Shown piece after piece: positions 32,784 through 41,704 of a DNA stretch of 64,000 nt (within the stretch, counting starts at the first letter, position 1; the number at the start of each line of letters is the position of its first letter). The DNA is taken from positions 1 through 64,000 of the forward strand of contig CAWAEZ010000016.1 of NCBI GenBank assembly GCA_963781195.1. The letters are read 5' to 3'. The position numbers and the translations under genes were made by a program. This stretch comes from JAJPKK01 sp963781195. GTDB taxonomy: Bacteria; Pseudomonadota; Alphaproteobacteria; Rhizobiales; Xanthobacteraceae. The notes below the pieces were generated by a model, which saw only the letters and a program-made list of their open reading frames with translations, was not told where the DNA came from and made no database searches.

Positions 32784-34073
32784 ATGACTCCGTCGCGCAC
32801 CGTCCTGGCCGAGCTCTATCGAACCGCGGTGGCGGCGGCGCATCCCGCCAACTGCCTCGCGCCGCATCTGCCGGATCCGCCGCCGACCGGGCGGCTGATC
32901 CTGCTGGCGGCAGGAAAGGCCGCGGGCGCGATGGCGGAGGCGGCGGAAGCGCACTACCTCGATGCGCTCGCCGTTCCGGCCGCACGCATGAGCGGCATCG
33001 CCGTCACCCGCCACGGCTACGGCCGGCCGACCCGGATCGTGAAATTGCTGGAAGCGGGCCACCCGGTCCCCGATGCGGCGAGCCTCGCCGGCGCCGAGCG
33101 GGCGCTCGCGCTCGCCGAACGGGCCGCCGCGAACGACCTCGTGCTGGTTCTGATGTCGGGCGGCGCCTCCGCCAACTGGGTTGCCCCCGTTCCTGGGGTG
33201 ACCTTGGCCGAGAAGCAGGCCGTGACCCGCGCGCTGCTCAAGTCCGGGGCCGGCATCGGGGACATCAACGCGGTACGCAAGCACCTGTCGCGTATCAAGG
33301 GCGGACGGCTCGCCCGCGCCGCCTCTCCCGGCCCCGTCGTGACGCTGGCGATTTCGGATGTCCCCGGCGACGATCCCGCGGTCATCGGCTCGGGCCCGAC
33401 GGTGCCGGACCCGACCACCCTCGCCGAGGCCAGGGCCGTCGCCAAGCGGTACGGGCTCGTCCTGCCGGAGCCGGTCAGCCGGGCCCTCGAGGATCGGGCC
33501 AACAAATCGCCGAAACCGGGGGATTCGGTTTTCAACCGCACCACGTTTCGTCTCGTTGCGCGGCCGGCCGACGCGTTCCGGGCGGCCGAGGCTGCGGTCC
33601 GAGCCCGCGGCTACGAGTGTGTGTTCCTGGGCGATCGCGTCGAGGGCGAAGCCCGCGAGGTCGCCGCCGCTCATGCGCGCCTTGCCCGCAACCTGCAGGC
33701 GAGCGGGCGGCGGGCCATCCTCCTTTCGGGAGGAGAGCTGACGGTCACCCTCACGGGCCGCGGTCGCGGCGGGCCCAATCAGGAGTATGCCCTGGCGCTG
33801 GCCATGGCGCTGGAGGGGGCCCCCGGGATCGCCGCAGTCGCCGGCGATACCGACGGCACCGATGGCGGCGCCGGCAGCGCGACCGACCCGGCCGGGGCTT
33901 TCGTCGACGACACCACGCTGGAACGGGCCCGGGCGCTTGGCCTCGATCCCGCCGCCTTTCTTGCCGACAACAACTCCACGGGGTTCTTCGAGCGGCTGGG
34001 CGACCTCCTGGAACCCGGCCCCACCTATACCAATGTGAATGATTTCCGTGCCATACTCGTCAATCTGCCATGA
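32784..34073 (+). CDS. ttuD: Glycerate 2-kinase (MOFRL family, GckA/TtuD type)
   Basis: A 429-residue protein of the MOFRL glycerate kinase family. Motifs include LILLAAGKAAGAMA, VLVLMSGGASANWVAPVPG, AISDVPGDDPAVIGSGPTVPD and the C-terminal MOFRL core GGELTVTLTGRGRGGPNQEYALA followed by DTDGTDGGAGSATDP. It phosphorylates D-glycerate to 2-phosphoglycerate. In Agrobacterium vitis the equivalent ttuD lies beside a pyruvate kinase gene in the tartrate utilisation cluster, and the same pairing appears here. Start ATG 32784 behind GGGGGA. Confidence 0.9.
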   Translation: MTPSRTVLAELYRTAVAAAHPANCLAPHLPDPPPTGRLILLAAGKAAGAMAEAAEAHYLDALAVPAARMSGIAVTRHGYGRPTRIVKLLEAGHPVPDAASLAGAERALALAERAAANDLVLVLMSGGASANWVAPVPGVTLAEKQAVTRALLKSGAGIGDINAVRKHLSRIKGGRLARAASPGPVVTLAISDVPGDDPAVIGSGPTVPDPTTLAEARAVAKRYGLVLPEPVSRALEDRANKSPKPGDSVFNRTTFRLVARPADAFRAAEAAVRARGYECVFLGDRVEGEAREVAAAHARLARNLQASGRRAILLSGGELTVTLTGRGRGGPNQEYALALAMALEGAPGIAAVAGDTDGTDGGAGSATDPAGAFVDDTTLERARALGLDPAAFLADNNSTGFFERLGDLLEPGPTYTNVNDFRAILVNLP

Positions 34074-34119
34074 TCCCCGACGCGCCAAATTCGACGCGAA
34101 CACCGCGACCCCGGACTCC

Positions 34120-34698
34120 ATGCGCCCCTCCTTCAAGCTTGCCGACTGGCTCCCGCTTTTCACAGGACGCCCGCTTTTCATAGGACGGTGGACGCGAGGC
34201 CTGGCGCTGATGGGTGCCGCCGCGCTGGCCGCGAGCTTCATGACCGCCGAACCGGCCGCCGCCGATTTCCGGCTGTGCAACAACACCAACAGCCGCATCG
34301 GCGTGGCGCTCGGCTACAAGGACAACGAAGGCTGGGCAACCGAAGGTTGGTGGAACCTGCCGGCCCGCAACTGCGACACGCTGCTGCGCGGTTCGCTGGC
34401 AGCGCGGTTCTATTACATCTACGCGGTCGACTACGATCACGGTGGCGAATGGTCCGGGCAAGCCTACATGTGCACCCGGGAGAAGGAGTTCACCATCCGC
34501 GGAACCAGCGACTGTCTCGCCCGCGGCTATGACCGGACTGGCTTCTTCGAAGTCGATACCGGCGAGCAACAGACCTGGACGGTGCAGTTGACCGAGGCCG
34601 GTGAGGGCCAGCGACCGGGTGCCGCCGCCCAGCCGCCGCTGACCGCACCGCCCGCCGGCTCCCGCTCAGGCCCGTCGTCGCCCTCGGGAGCGCAATGA
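34120..34698 (+). CDS. Secreted DUF1036 protein
   Basis: A 192-residue protein. A membrane-targeting N-terminus (GRWTRGLALMGAAALAASFM) is followed by DUF1036: FRLCNNTNSRIGVALGYKDNEGWATEGWWNLPARNCDTLLRG and FYYIYAVDYDHGGEW, with conserved Cys residues for disulfides. The tail is Pro/Gly-rich. The family is periplasmic and of unknown role. ATG 34120 is a reasonable start; its stop overlaps the pyruvate kinase ATG (ATGA), so the two are translationally coupled, a pairing common in rhizobia. Confidence 0.85.
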   Translation: MRPSFKLADWLPLFTGRPLFIGRWTRGLALMGAAALAASFMTAEPAAADFRLCNNTNSRIGVALGYKDNEGWATEGWWNLPARNCDTLLRGSLAARFYYIYAVDYDHGGEWSGQAYMCTREKEFTIRGTSDCLARGYDRTGFFEVDTGEQQTWTVQLTEAGEGQRPGAAAQPPLTAPPAGSRSGPSSPSGAQ

Positions 34699-36128
34699 GA
34701 CGGAAGCGTCGCACCAAAATCGTCGCCACCTTAGGGCCCGCCTCTTCCAGCCGGGAAATGATCAGCGCCTTGTTCGAGGCCGGCGCCGACGTGTTCCGCA
34801 TCAACATGAGCCATACCAGCCATGAGCGCATGCGCGAGCTCATGGCCATCATCCGCGAGGTCGAGGCCGCCGAAAACCGCCCGATCGGAGTGCTGGTGGA
34901 CCTCCAGGGACCCAAGCTGCGGGTCGGCACCTTCAAAGAGGAGGCCGTCCTGCTCGCCAAGGGCGCGCACTTCGCGCTCGATTCCGATCCTGCGCCCGGC
35001 GACGAGACCCGGGTCTACCTGCCCCACCCGGAAATCCTCTCCGCGCTCAAGCCCGGCCACACCCTGCTGCTCGACGACGGCAAGATCAGGCTGGAGGCCG
35101 TCGAGGTGTCGCCCCAGCGGGCGGTCACCCGGGTCGAGGTCGGCGGCAAGCTGTCGGCGCGCAAGGGCGTGAGCGTTCCGGACACCATGCTCGGGGTGTC
35201 GGCCCTGACCGGCAAAGACCATTCCGATCTCGAGGCCGCGCTCGACGCCGGCGCCGACTGGATCGCGCTGTCGTTCATCCAGCGTCCCGACGATATCGCC
35301 GAGGCCAAGAAGATCGCGCGCGGCCGCGCCGCGGTGATGGCCAAGATGGAAAAGCCGCAGGCGATCGAGCATCTCGCGGACATCCTCGACATCACCGACG
35401 CGCTGATGGTGGCGCGCGGCGACCTCGGCGTCGAGTTGCCGGTAGAGAAGGTGCCCGGCCTGCAGAAGCAGATGACGCGGGCCTCGCGGCGCGCCGGCAA
35501 GCCGGTGGTGGTGGCGACGCAGATGCTGGAATCGATGATCTCCAGCCCGGTCCCCACCCGCGCCGAGGTGTCCGACATCGCCACCGCCATTTTCGAAGGC
35601 GCCGATGCGGTGATGCTGTCGGCCGAATCCGCGGCGGGCAAGTATCCGGTCGAGGCGGTCACCACCATGGACCGCATCGCCATCGAGGTGGAAGGCGACC
35701 CGACCTACCGCCCCATCATCGACGCCCAGCGCTCCGGTCCCGAGGCGACCAGCGCCGACGCCATCGCCGCGGCGGCGCGCGAGATCGCCGAGACCCTCGA
35801 CCTCACCGCCCTGGTGTGCTGGACCTCATCCGGCGCGACTGCGCTGCGGGTGGCCCGCGAGCGCCCCAAATCGCCGATCGTGTCGATCTCGCCGAACATC
35901 GCCACCGGCCGCAAGCTCGCGGTCGCCTGGGGCGTCCACAGCGTCCTCGCCGAAGACGCCCACGACCAGGACGATATGATCGACCGCGCCTGCCGGATCG
36001 CGGTCAAGGACGGCTTTGCCGTGCCCGGCCAGCGCATCATCGTGGTGGCCGGGGTTCCCTTGGGCACGCCCGGCGCCACCAACATGGTGCGCATCGCGCT
36101 CGTCGGGCCCGAAGCGGCCCGCGGCTAG
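34695..36128 (+). CDS. pyk: Pyruvate kinase
   Basis: A 477-residue protein with all pyruvate kinase hallmarks: RTKIVATLGPASSS at the start, MSHTSHERMRELM, the DLQGPKLRVGTF substrate loop and LDDGKIRLE, then the active-site block MAKMEKPQAIEHLADILDITDALMVARGDLGVELPVEKVP and VATQMLESMI. It makes pyruvate and ATP from phosphoenolpyruvate. Coupled to the DUF1036 gene and in the same direction as the glycerate kinase, so 2-phosphoglycerate made upstream can flow via enolase to this step. Confidence 0.95.
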   Translation: MRRKRRTKIVATLGPASSSREMISALFEAGADVFRINMSHTSHERMRELMAIIREVEAAENRPIGVLVDLQGPKLRVGTFKEEAVLLAKGAHFALDSDPAPGDETRVYLPHPEILSALKPGHTLLLDDGKIRLEAVEVSPQRAVTRVEVGGKLSARKGVSVPDTMLGVSALTGKDHSDLEAALDAGADWIALSFIQRPDDIAEAKKIARGRAAVMAKMEKPQAIEHLADILDITDALMVARGDLGVELPVEKVPGLQKQMTRASRRAGKPVVVATQMLESMISSPVPTRAEVSDIATAIFEGADAVMLSAESAAGKYPVEAVTTMDRIAIEVEGDPTYRPIIDAQRSGPEATSADAIAAAAREIAETLDLTALVCWTSSGATALRVARERPKSPIVSISPNIATGRKLAVAWGVHSVLAEDAHDQDDMIDRACRIAVKDGFAVPGQRIIVVAGVPLGTPGATNMVRIALVGPEAARG

Positions 36129-36237
36129 GCTGTCCTTCTTCCCAAGCTCTGCTACGTTGCAGAATCACAGCTCCACTGGTTAGCGGCGTCGAACGTTCGT
36201 CAGCCCTTCGCGGGGCCCCGAGTCCCCGAGGAGCTGA

Positions 36238-36672
36238 ATGTCCGAACTGGGTCGGGGAAATAATCCTTGGCCGGGAACGCCAGCCATGTTTGACAGCCGG
36301 AGGACGATACGGCGGGTTGTCGCCGCCGCCGTCGTGGCAACCCTCGACTTGCCGGCCGCCGCTGCGGATCTCCTGCCGCCACCGCCGCCAAGTCACCGGC
36401 CCCATGGGCCACCTGGCCACCGCCCGGTTATCGTTACGCCGCCTGTGGTGCCCGTTGTGCCGCCGGATCAGGCCCCCCGCGGCGCCGCTTCCTCGTCACC
36501 AACCGGCGAGCGCGCCGAGGGCGCACGCACCGGATGGCAGGCGACCAACCCGGCCGCGGGAACGGCGGCCGATTTTCCGACCGATCCGAGCGGAGTGGCG
36601 GGGGACAAGCAATTCGACCCTGCCTATCAATTTTCTCCCGATTGGCTGAAGGGCACCGCGGGTGGGCGTTAG
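36238..36672 (+). CDS. Pro-rich exported protein, 144 aa
   Basis: An AGGAG site four bases from ATG 36238 supports this start; ATG 36286 (MFDSRRTIRRVVAAAVVATL) gives a cleaner signal peptide and is the alternative. After the hydrophobic segment and AAAADLL comes a Pro/His-rich stretch (PPPPPSHRPHGPPGHRP) and a C-terminal acidic-aromatic tail (DKQFDPAYQFSPDWLKG). No family is recognised. It could be a small cell-envelope linker protein. Confidence 0.55.
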   Translation: MSELGRGNNPWPGTPAMFDSRRTIRRVVAAAVVATLDLPAAAADLLPPPPPSHRPHGPPGHRPVIVTPPVVPVVPPDQAPRGAASSSPTGERAEGARTGWQATNPAAGTAADFPTDPSGVAGDKQFDPAYQFSPDWLKGTAGGR

Positions 36673-36754
36673 GCGATCCGCGCCACATGCCACATGCGAT
36701 AGTCTCGGGGCCCGAAGCCCCCGCCCTGAGAGCGCGAATTCGTAGGGCACCCAG

Positions 36755-37570
36755 TCACATCGGTGGCGTAAAGCCGTCCCGGCCGACACTAATCGTCGCA
36801 GCTCCGATCGTGCCGTCTGGATTCTTGGTACCGGCGGCGATGAAGATCTTGGCGCCCGGCTTGAGTTCGCTCCGGTCGCCGTTGACGAAGGCGACGATGG
36901 TCGCATTGGTCGGCACCGATATCTTCTTCTCTCCGTCCTTGTACTTCATGGTGAGCATCGGACCGTCAACGGCGGTCACGAATTGCTCGACATTGGCGTT
37001 GGTCATAGTGCTGTTGGGCACCGGCTCCCAGGGACGGTGACCTTCACCGGCGTTGCGGCGGGCCTCCGGGAAAATGTGGACCTCAAGCGCTTTCTGGGTG
37101 CCGTCCGGCTGCGGCATGGCGGTGATTCCGACGAAGGAGTTCTGCTTGATGTCACCTAGTTGGGCCTTCACGATGCCGTTCACCCGTACATTCTCGGCAA
37201 GCTTGACGGTGACTTCACCGCCTTCGCGGGTCTTGACCAGCAGTGTGTTGCCGTCCGCCTTCTCAATCGTTCCGCGCACCAAAGCTGCTGACGGCATCAC
37301 CCCGGGAATGGAGATCCCCGGCTGCGACGCCCAGTAAGTGGGATCGGAAACACTACGCACCGGATCGGAAGACGGAATGGTCGGCCGCGCCTCGGGGGGA
37401 GGAAGGGCCGGCAACGGGGCCAAGTCGGGTTTCTCCCAGAAGGAAGCTAGGGCCGCAATGACCGCCAACATAACGGCTGTACCCACAAGTGGCGCCCAAA
37501 AGATCAACAAAGTGCGCTTCAGCCGCCACCAAAAATCCGTGCGCTGAACAAACCCTGCTAGGGCGCTCAT
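36755..37570 (-). CDS. Membrane-anchored protein with OB/DUF5666-like tandem domains
   Basis: A 271-residue protein. One membrane helix (LLIFWAPLVGTAVMLAVIAAL, about 20-42) anchors a Pro-rich linker and two beta-barrel-like units: LVRGTIEKADGNTLLVKTREGGEVTVKLAENVRV and VTAVDGPMLTMKYKDGEKKISVPTNATI. Similar soluble proteins are usually labelled DUF5666 or, wrongly, metal ABC permease. A conserved tail (KNPDGTIGAATISVGRDGFTPPM) ends the protein. ATG 37570 overlaps the stop of the upstream gene (ATGA), so both form one translational unit. Function unknown. Confidence 0.75.
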   Translation of the reverse strand: MSALAGFVQRTDFWWRLKRTLLIFWAPLVGTAVMLAVIAALASFWEKPDLAPLPALPPPEARPTIPSSDPVRSVSDPTYWASQPGISIPGVMPSAALVRGTIEKADGNTLLVKTREGGEVTVKLAENVRVNGIVKAQLGDIKQNSFVGITAMPQPDGTQKALEVHIFPEARRNAGEGHRPWEPVPNSTMTNANVEQFVTAVDGPMLTMKYKDGEKKISVPTNATIVAFVNGDRSELKPGAKIFIAAGTKNPDGTIGAATISVGRDGFTPPM

Positions 37571-37845
37571 GGTGCCCTCCATGCGGCCTTGGCCGCTTTG
37601 ATCGCTCCAATCGCCATTACGGCTATAGCGGCCAGGACACCAAAGCCAATGATGCCTATCGCCGCGACCACCTCCAACATAAGCATCGCATCGTCCAGCT
37701 TTAAGCTCGTCAGTGGTATCATTGTGTCATTTAGGCCAACAAACTTCAGGAACCACCCGATCGCTGCAATGCTGAGGAGTGCCACGACCGTCACAATGAA
37801 GTGTACCAACAGTTCCGCAATAGGTACCTCTAGCTTAGAGCCCAC
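37567..37845 (-). CDS. Small two-helix membrane protein
   Basis: A 92-residue protein with two hydrophobic helices (LLVHFIVTVVALLSIAAIGWFL and VVAAIGIIGFGVLAAIAVMAIGAI). A GTG at 37845 is the best start. It is translated in coupling with the DUF5666-like gene downstream. Base composition is clearly lower in GC than the neighbours (28 of 60 in 37681-37740), which suggests recent acquisition. No family is recognised. Confidence 0.6.
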   Translation of the reverse strand: MGSKLEVPIAELLVHFIVTVVALLSIAAIGWFLKFVGLNDTMIPLTSLKLDDAMLMLEVVAAIGIIGFGVLAAIAVMAIGAIKAAKAAWRAP

Positions 37846-38158
37846 ACCAGAAAAGAAGGTTCAATTCCACACCACCACTCCCCCCTGGTCACTGATTGTT
37901 TCCGTGCCAATTTGCAACCAAGATTAGGCGGGTTCCGCATCGCGTGCATTACTTTTCCTGCGCCTGATCCAGCAGACAGGTCAGATTTCCGAAGATCCTT
38001 TCCAACGAAGTCCAATTTAAAAGGCAAATTCGACGTATCCACTGGAGGCTGCGGTGAGAGGTTCAGTTTTATTCTTCCGTCCGCCCTCTGCGGGGGGCGG
38101 GCGAAACTCCGCAAACCGTAGGTGGCCACCGCGGCCCAGTGGATCCATTGCAAGCATC
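37846..38158. other. Low-GC intergenic region
   Basis: No gene is supported in this 313-bp stretch, which is visibly less GC-rich than the surroundings from about 37850 to 38070 (for example TCCAATTTAAAAGGCAAATT near 38008). It includes the promoter of the small membrane protein gene. Together with the preceding gene it may mark the edge of an acquired segment. Confidence 0.45.
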
Positions 38159-39175
38159 CTACAAGAAGACGTTGCGATCATCTGAAATAGGCGACACTTG
38201 CCCGCCTCGGGCGCGTTCCCGCACCGACACCGAATCGATCGCCTCGACGACCGTGTCGGTGGCGACGTGGTGCGGCATGTGTCCGATCCCCGGCAGGATG
38301 ACCAGCCTCGCATCGGGAAGCTGCGCGGCGATGGCGCGGGAATGCATGTCCGGCGATACGGTCACGTCGGCGTCGCCGCTGAGCACCACGGTAGGCGCGG
38401 CGATGCTGCCGTAACGCGGCGCCTGTGCGGTGACGAACCGCTTGAGGACGGCGACGTCCTGGGCGTTGGCGACGAACTCGTGGGGCCGCAGCACCAGCCG
38501 GATGCCGGCGCCCTGCAAGTAATCCGACGGCATCGCTTGCGGCAGGAAGACGTCCCGGGCGCCGGCCTCCAGCAGCAGCTCGCCGACCGGCAGCGCCGCC
38601 ACCCGGGCGAACAGGGGCCCCACCAACGGCATCGCGCCGAGGGTGTAATACCAGGCGATGCCGCCGGGCCAGGGATGGGTGACGGCGGCCAGCAGGACGA
38701 GGCCCGCCACCCGCTCCGGGTAGGCAAGCGCAAAGGCAGTGGCAACCGCACCCCCGAGCGAGTGTCCGACCAGCACGAACCGGGCGAGACCGATGCGGTC
38801 GAGCGCCTGCGCGATCAGCGCCGCCTGCCGGGCGGGCGAGGCGTCCGCCTTGCCGCCGGGACGGTCGCTCCAGCCATGCCCGGGGCGATCGACCAGCACC
38901 ACGCGCCGGCTCCGCGCCAGCCGCTCGCCGAGACCGAGCCGCATGTCGCCGATATTTCCGCTGGCGCCGTGCAACAGGACGACCGGCCAGTACGGCTCCT
39001 TTTCCGTGTGGCCCGGCTCCGGCTCGTTTCCGAGTTCGAGCACGTGAAGCCGGCCCCCTTCCACGGCGACCAATCGCCCGGCCGGCGGATGAAGGGCCGC
39101 AATGCGCGCGGCGGCAAATGACGTTGCCGCCGTGGCAACCGCGATCAGGGCTATGACGAGGACGAGGCTGAGCAT
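38159..39175 (-). CDS. Alpha/beta hydrolase, membrane-anchored
   Basis: A 338-residue protein with an N-terminal membrane anchor (MLSLVLVIALIAVATAATSF) and an alpha/beta hydrolase domain. Motifs: VVLLHGASGNIGDMRLGLGERLARSRRVVLVDRPGHGWSDRP, nucleophile Ser in VLVGHSLGGAVA, Asp in VVLSGDADVTVS and His in LPGIGHMPHH. The triad is intact. Sequence alone does not fix the substrate; esterase, haloperoxidase-like or lactonase activity are all possible. Transcribed alone. Confidence 0.88.
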   Translation of the reverse strand: MLSLVLVIALIAVATAATSFAAARIAALHPPAGRLVAVEGGRLHVLELGNEPEPGHTEKEPYWPVVLLHGASGNIGDMRLGLGERLARSRRVVLVDRPGHGWSDRPGGKADASPARQAALIAQALDRIGLARFVLVGHSLGGAVATAFALAYPERVAGLVLLAAVTHPWPGGIAWYYTLGAMPLVGPLFARVAALPVGELLLEAGARDVFLPQAMPSDYLQGAGIRLVLRPHEFVANAQDVAVLKRFVTAQAPRYGSIAAPTVVLSGDADVTVSPDMHSRAIAAQLPDARLVILPGIGHMPHHVATDTVVEAIDSVSVRERARGGQVSPISDDRNVFL

Positions 39176-39421
39176 GGGATCACCGGCGCCGCAGCGCCAA
39201 CGAGGGTGGCCGCTTCCGTTTCAAGGTCGGTCCGAATGTGCGCCGCTTGGTCTAAGCCGGCTTTCAGGCGCCGATACGACCGCGCCGCTCACGGCAATCC
39301 GACAGAGGCGGACAGTCCCGCGGACAGGCCTGTGGTTTACGATGACCTGCTGAGGCGATTGAGACGTCGCCGAACCGTCGCCGCCCGCCGGACGACATCC
39401 ACCCCGCGGGCCGGCGCGACT

Positions 39422-40036
39422 TTAGATTTCGCGCCCCTCGACCTTTTCCTGCAAGGACTTGACCTTGTCGCCGATCCCCTTGAGCCGCGGATAGACGTCG
39501 AGCGCCTTGCGGTAGGCGTCGAGCGCGCGCTTGTCGTCGCCGATGTCCTGCATGATCAGGCCGAGGCCGGACAGGGCGCCGAAATGACGGGGCTCACGGG
39601 TCAGCACTTTCCCCAGATCCGCCAACGCGTTGGAGTAATCCTTCTTGAGGAAGTAGACGGTGGCGCGGCGGTTCCAGGCCTCGGTGTAGTCCGGCTTGAT
39701 CTCGATGATGGCGCCGAGAAGCCGCAACGCGAGGTCGTAGTCGTCGTCGTCGGTCGCCTTCCGGGCGCGGCTCATCAGCAGGCTGGTGGTGTCGTTGCCG
39801 GCCGAGGTCCACATCGCCCAGATGCGGTCTTCGACCGCCTTGGCGCTGGTGTCGTCGGGCGCTGCCTTCAGCGCACCGAACAGGAAATCGATGCTCTGGG
39901 AGCGTTCGCCGTGGTGATAGATCGGCGGCTGGTCCGGCGGAGCAGCGGCAACGCCCTCATGCTGGGCGAACGAAGGGCGGGGCAGGAGCGCCGTGGCCAA
40001 GGCGGCAAGCAAAAGGCCTGCATGGCAGCGAGTCAT
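39422..40036 (-). CDS. Exported TPR-repeat protein
   Basis: A 204-residue protein with a signal peptide (MTRCHAGLLLAALATALLPRPSFA) and three tetratricopeptide units in the C-terminal two thirds: DYDLALRLLGAIIEIKPDYTEAWNRRATVYFLKKDYSNALADLGKVLTREPRHFGALSGLGLIMQDIGDDKRALDAYRKALDVYP. Such small periplasmic TPR proteins are protein-interaction scaffolds and are common in rhizobia. No partner is obvious in the neighbourhood. It ends in a short coiled coil (KVKSLQEKVEG). Confidence 0.87.
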   Translation of the reverse strand: MTRCHAGLLLAALATALLPRPSFAQHEGVAAAPPDQPPIYHHGERSQSIDFLFGALKAAPDDTSAKAVEDRIWAMWTSAGNDTTSLLMSRARKATDDDDYDLALRLLGAIIEIKPDYTEAWNRRATVYFLKKDYSNALADLGKVLTREPRHFGALSGLGLIMQDIGDDKRALDAYRKALDVYPRLKGIGDKVKSLQEKVEGREI

Positions 40037-40111
40037 ACCACCAAGCTTACCCCGTCATTGCTCTCCCGCAAGACTGATTCGGTCACAGTCCCGTGAAAAA
40101 ATGACTAGGAT

Positions 40112-40237
40112 TTAGCCCTGCCTCGCTTTGAAGCGGCGCTGCGTCTTGTTGATCACATAGACGCGCCCCTTGCGCCGCACGATGCGGTTGTCGCGGTGGC
40201 GACTGCGCAGGGACTTCAGTGAATTGCGGACTTTCAT
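40112..40237 (-). CDS. rpmJ: 50S ribosomal protein bL36
   Basis: A 41-residue basic protein, MKVRNSLKSLRSRHRDNRIVRRKGRVYVINKTQRRFKARQG in outline, of the zinc-independent (Cys-lacking) bL36 type found in alphaproteobacteria. It is the smallest large-subunit protein and helps order rRNA near the subunit interface. GAGGTTGG precedes ATG 40237; a longer in-frame reading upstream is not part of the gene. Confidence 0.95.
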   Translation of the reverse strand: MKVRNSLKSLRSRHRDNRIVRRKGRVYVINKTQRRFKARQG

Positions 40238-40495
40238 CGGACCAACCTCGACAAATACGAACGGATGCCGGACGACGATGCCGCCGACGCTTTTTCGGCG
40301 CGGACCATAGGGACGCCGCGAAACGGCGTCAATGGCTCGGCCGATCCAAAGGGATGATGGATAGCCACGCCCGGTGCGGGGCAACTTGCCCTCCACCGGC
40401 GCGGCGAATACCGTCTCATAGATAAGCGCACAACGCGCAGATGCAATGCGCCAACGTCCCGCGAAGGACCGGGTGCGCCATTAGGGAGGATCCGC

Positions 40496-41704
40496 ATGGG
40501 TGAGCGCTTCGAAGGGCTTCTCGGCTCGATGCTGCGGGCGGCAGCCACCGCCCTGATGGGGGCCGGCGCCTCGCTGCTCACGCTTGCGGACGGGCACGCG
40601 CAAACGGGGCCGCTGGTCATTGCCAAGCAGGGCTATTTCTTCGTTGGCGGCGCCATCGACGCGAGCCGCGAGGGATCGCCCACCGTCGGTCACATGTACG
40701 TCGAATACCAGGTGCCGCAGCGGCTCACCCACCCCTACCCCGTGGTGATGATCCATGGCGGCAGCCAGACTGGGACCAACTTTACCGGCACGCCGGACGG
40801 CCGGCAGGGCTGGGCGCAGTATTTCCTGCGCCGAGGCTACGCCGTCTATGTCGTGGATCAGGTGGCGCGCGGCCGGGCCGCCCAATGGTCGCAGGCGAAC
40901 GGGCCGGTTTCCGCCTCGAACCTGACCCGCCTGGAGCAGCGCTTCGTCGCGCCGGAGCGGTTCAACCTGTGGCCGCAGGCGCACCTGCACACCCAATGGC
41001 CGGGCAGCGGCAAGCCGGGCGACCCGGCCTTCGATCAGTTCTATGCGAGCCAGTTTCCCTCGCTGGTCGACTTCTCCCTCCAGCAGGCGCTCAACCGCGA
41101 CGCCGGCGCCGCCCTCCTCGACCGGATCGGGCCGGCGGTGCTGCTGATCCATTCGCAATCCGGCGCCTTCGTCTGGCCGATCGCCGACAAGCGCCCCGCC
41201 CTCGTCAAGGCGATCCTCGCGGTCGAGCCCAACGGACCACCGGCCCACGACATCGAGTTCAAGGGCGCACCGGACTGGTTCGAGGATGCGGCCCACACCA
41301 AGGCCGGCGGCGTGGTCGACGTGCCGCTCACCTACGACCCGCCGGTGACGGAGGCCTCCCCGCTGCGCTTCGTGCGCGAGGACAAGGCCGAGAAGCCCGA
41401 TCTCGTGCGCTGCTGGGCCCAAGAGGAGCCCGCGCGCAAGCTCGTCAACCTGCAGAACATCCCGATCCTGATCCTGACGTCGGAGGCGTCATATCACTCG
41501 CCCTACGACCACTGCACGGTCCGCTATCTAGCCCAGGCCGGGGTCAAGACCACTTTCATCCGGCTGCCGGACGTCGGCATCCACGGCAATGGCCACATGA
41601 TGATGCTGGAGAAGAACAGCGACGCCATCGCCAAGGTGATGGTCGATTGGCTTGACCGCACGCTGCCGGGCGGCCCGAAGAAAACGGCCGCGACCGACCG
41701 ATGA
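40496..41704 (+). CDS. Exported alpha/beta hydrolase with HSQSG nucleophile
   Basis: A 402-residue protein with a signal peptide-like N-terminus (LRAAATALMGAGASLLTLADGHAQ) and an esterase-like domain: YPVVMIHGGSQTGTNFTGTPDGRQGWAQYFLRRGYAVYVVDQVARG, nucleophile Ser in LLIHSQSGAFVWPIAD, and His in DVGIHGNGHMMMLEK. It resembles the secreted bacterial esterase fold known from Alcaligenes (HSQSG elbow). A strong site (GGGAGGAT) precedes the ATG. Its stop overlaps a small downstream reading frame as ATGA. Confidence 0.85.
   Translation: MGERFEGLLGSMLRAAATALMGAGASLLTLADGHAQTGPLVIAKQGYFFVGGAIDASREGSPTVGHMYVEYQVPQRLTHPYPVVMIHGGSQTGTNFTGTPDGRQGWAQYFLRRGYAVYVVDQVARGRAAQWSQANGPVSASNLTRLEQRFVAPERFNLWPQAHLHTQWPGSGKPGDPAFDQFYASQFPSLVDFSLQQALNRDAGAALLDRIGPAVLLIHSQSGAFVWPIADKRPALVKAILAVEPNGPPAHDIEFKGAPDWFEDAAHTKAGGVVDVPLTYDPPVTEASPLRFVREDKAEKPDLVRCWAQEEPARKLVNLQNIPILILTSEASYHSPYDHCTVRYLAQAGVKTTFIRLPDVGIHGNGHMMMLEKNSDAIAKVMVDWLDRTLPGGPKKTAATDR

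Noticed and set aside
37830..38153. 107-residue minus-strand frame in the low-GC gap
   Set aside because: No ribosome site or recognised domain, and it overlaps the start of the small membrane protein gene.
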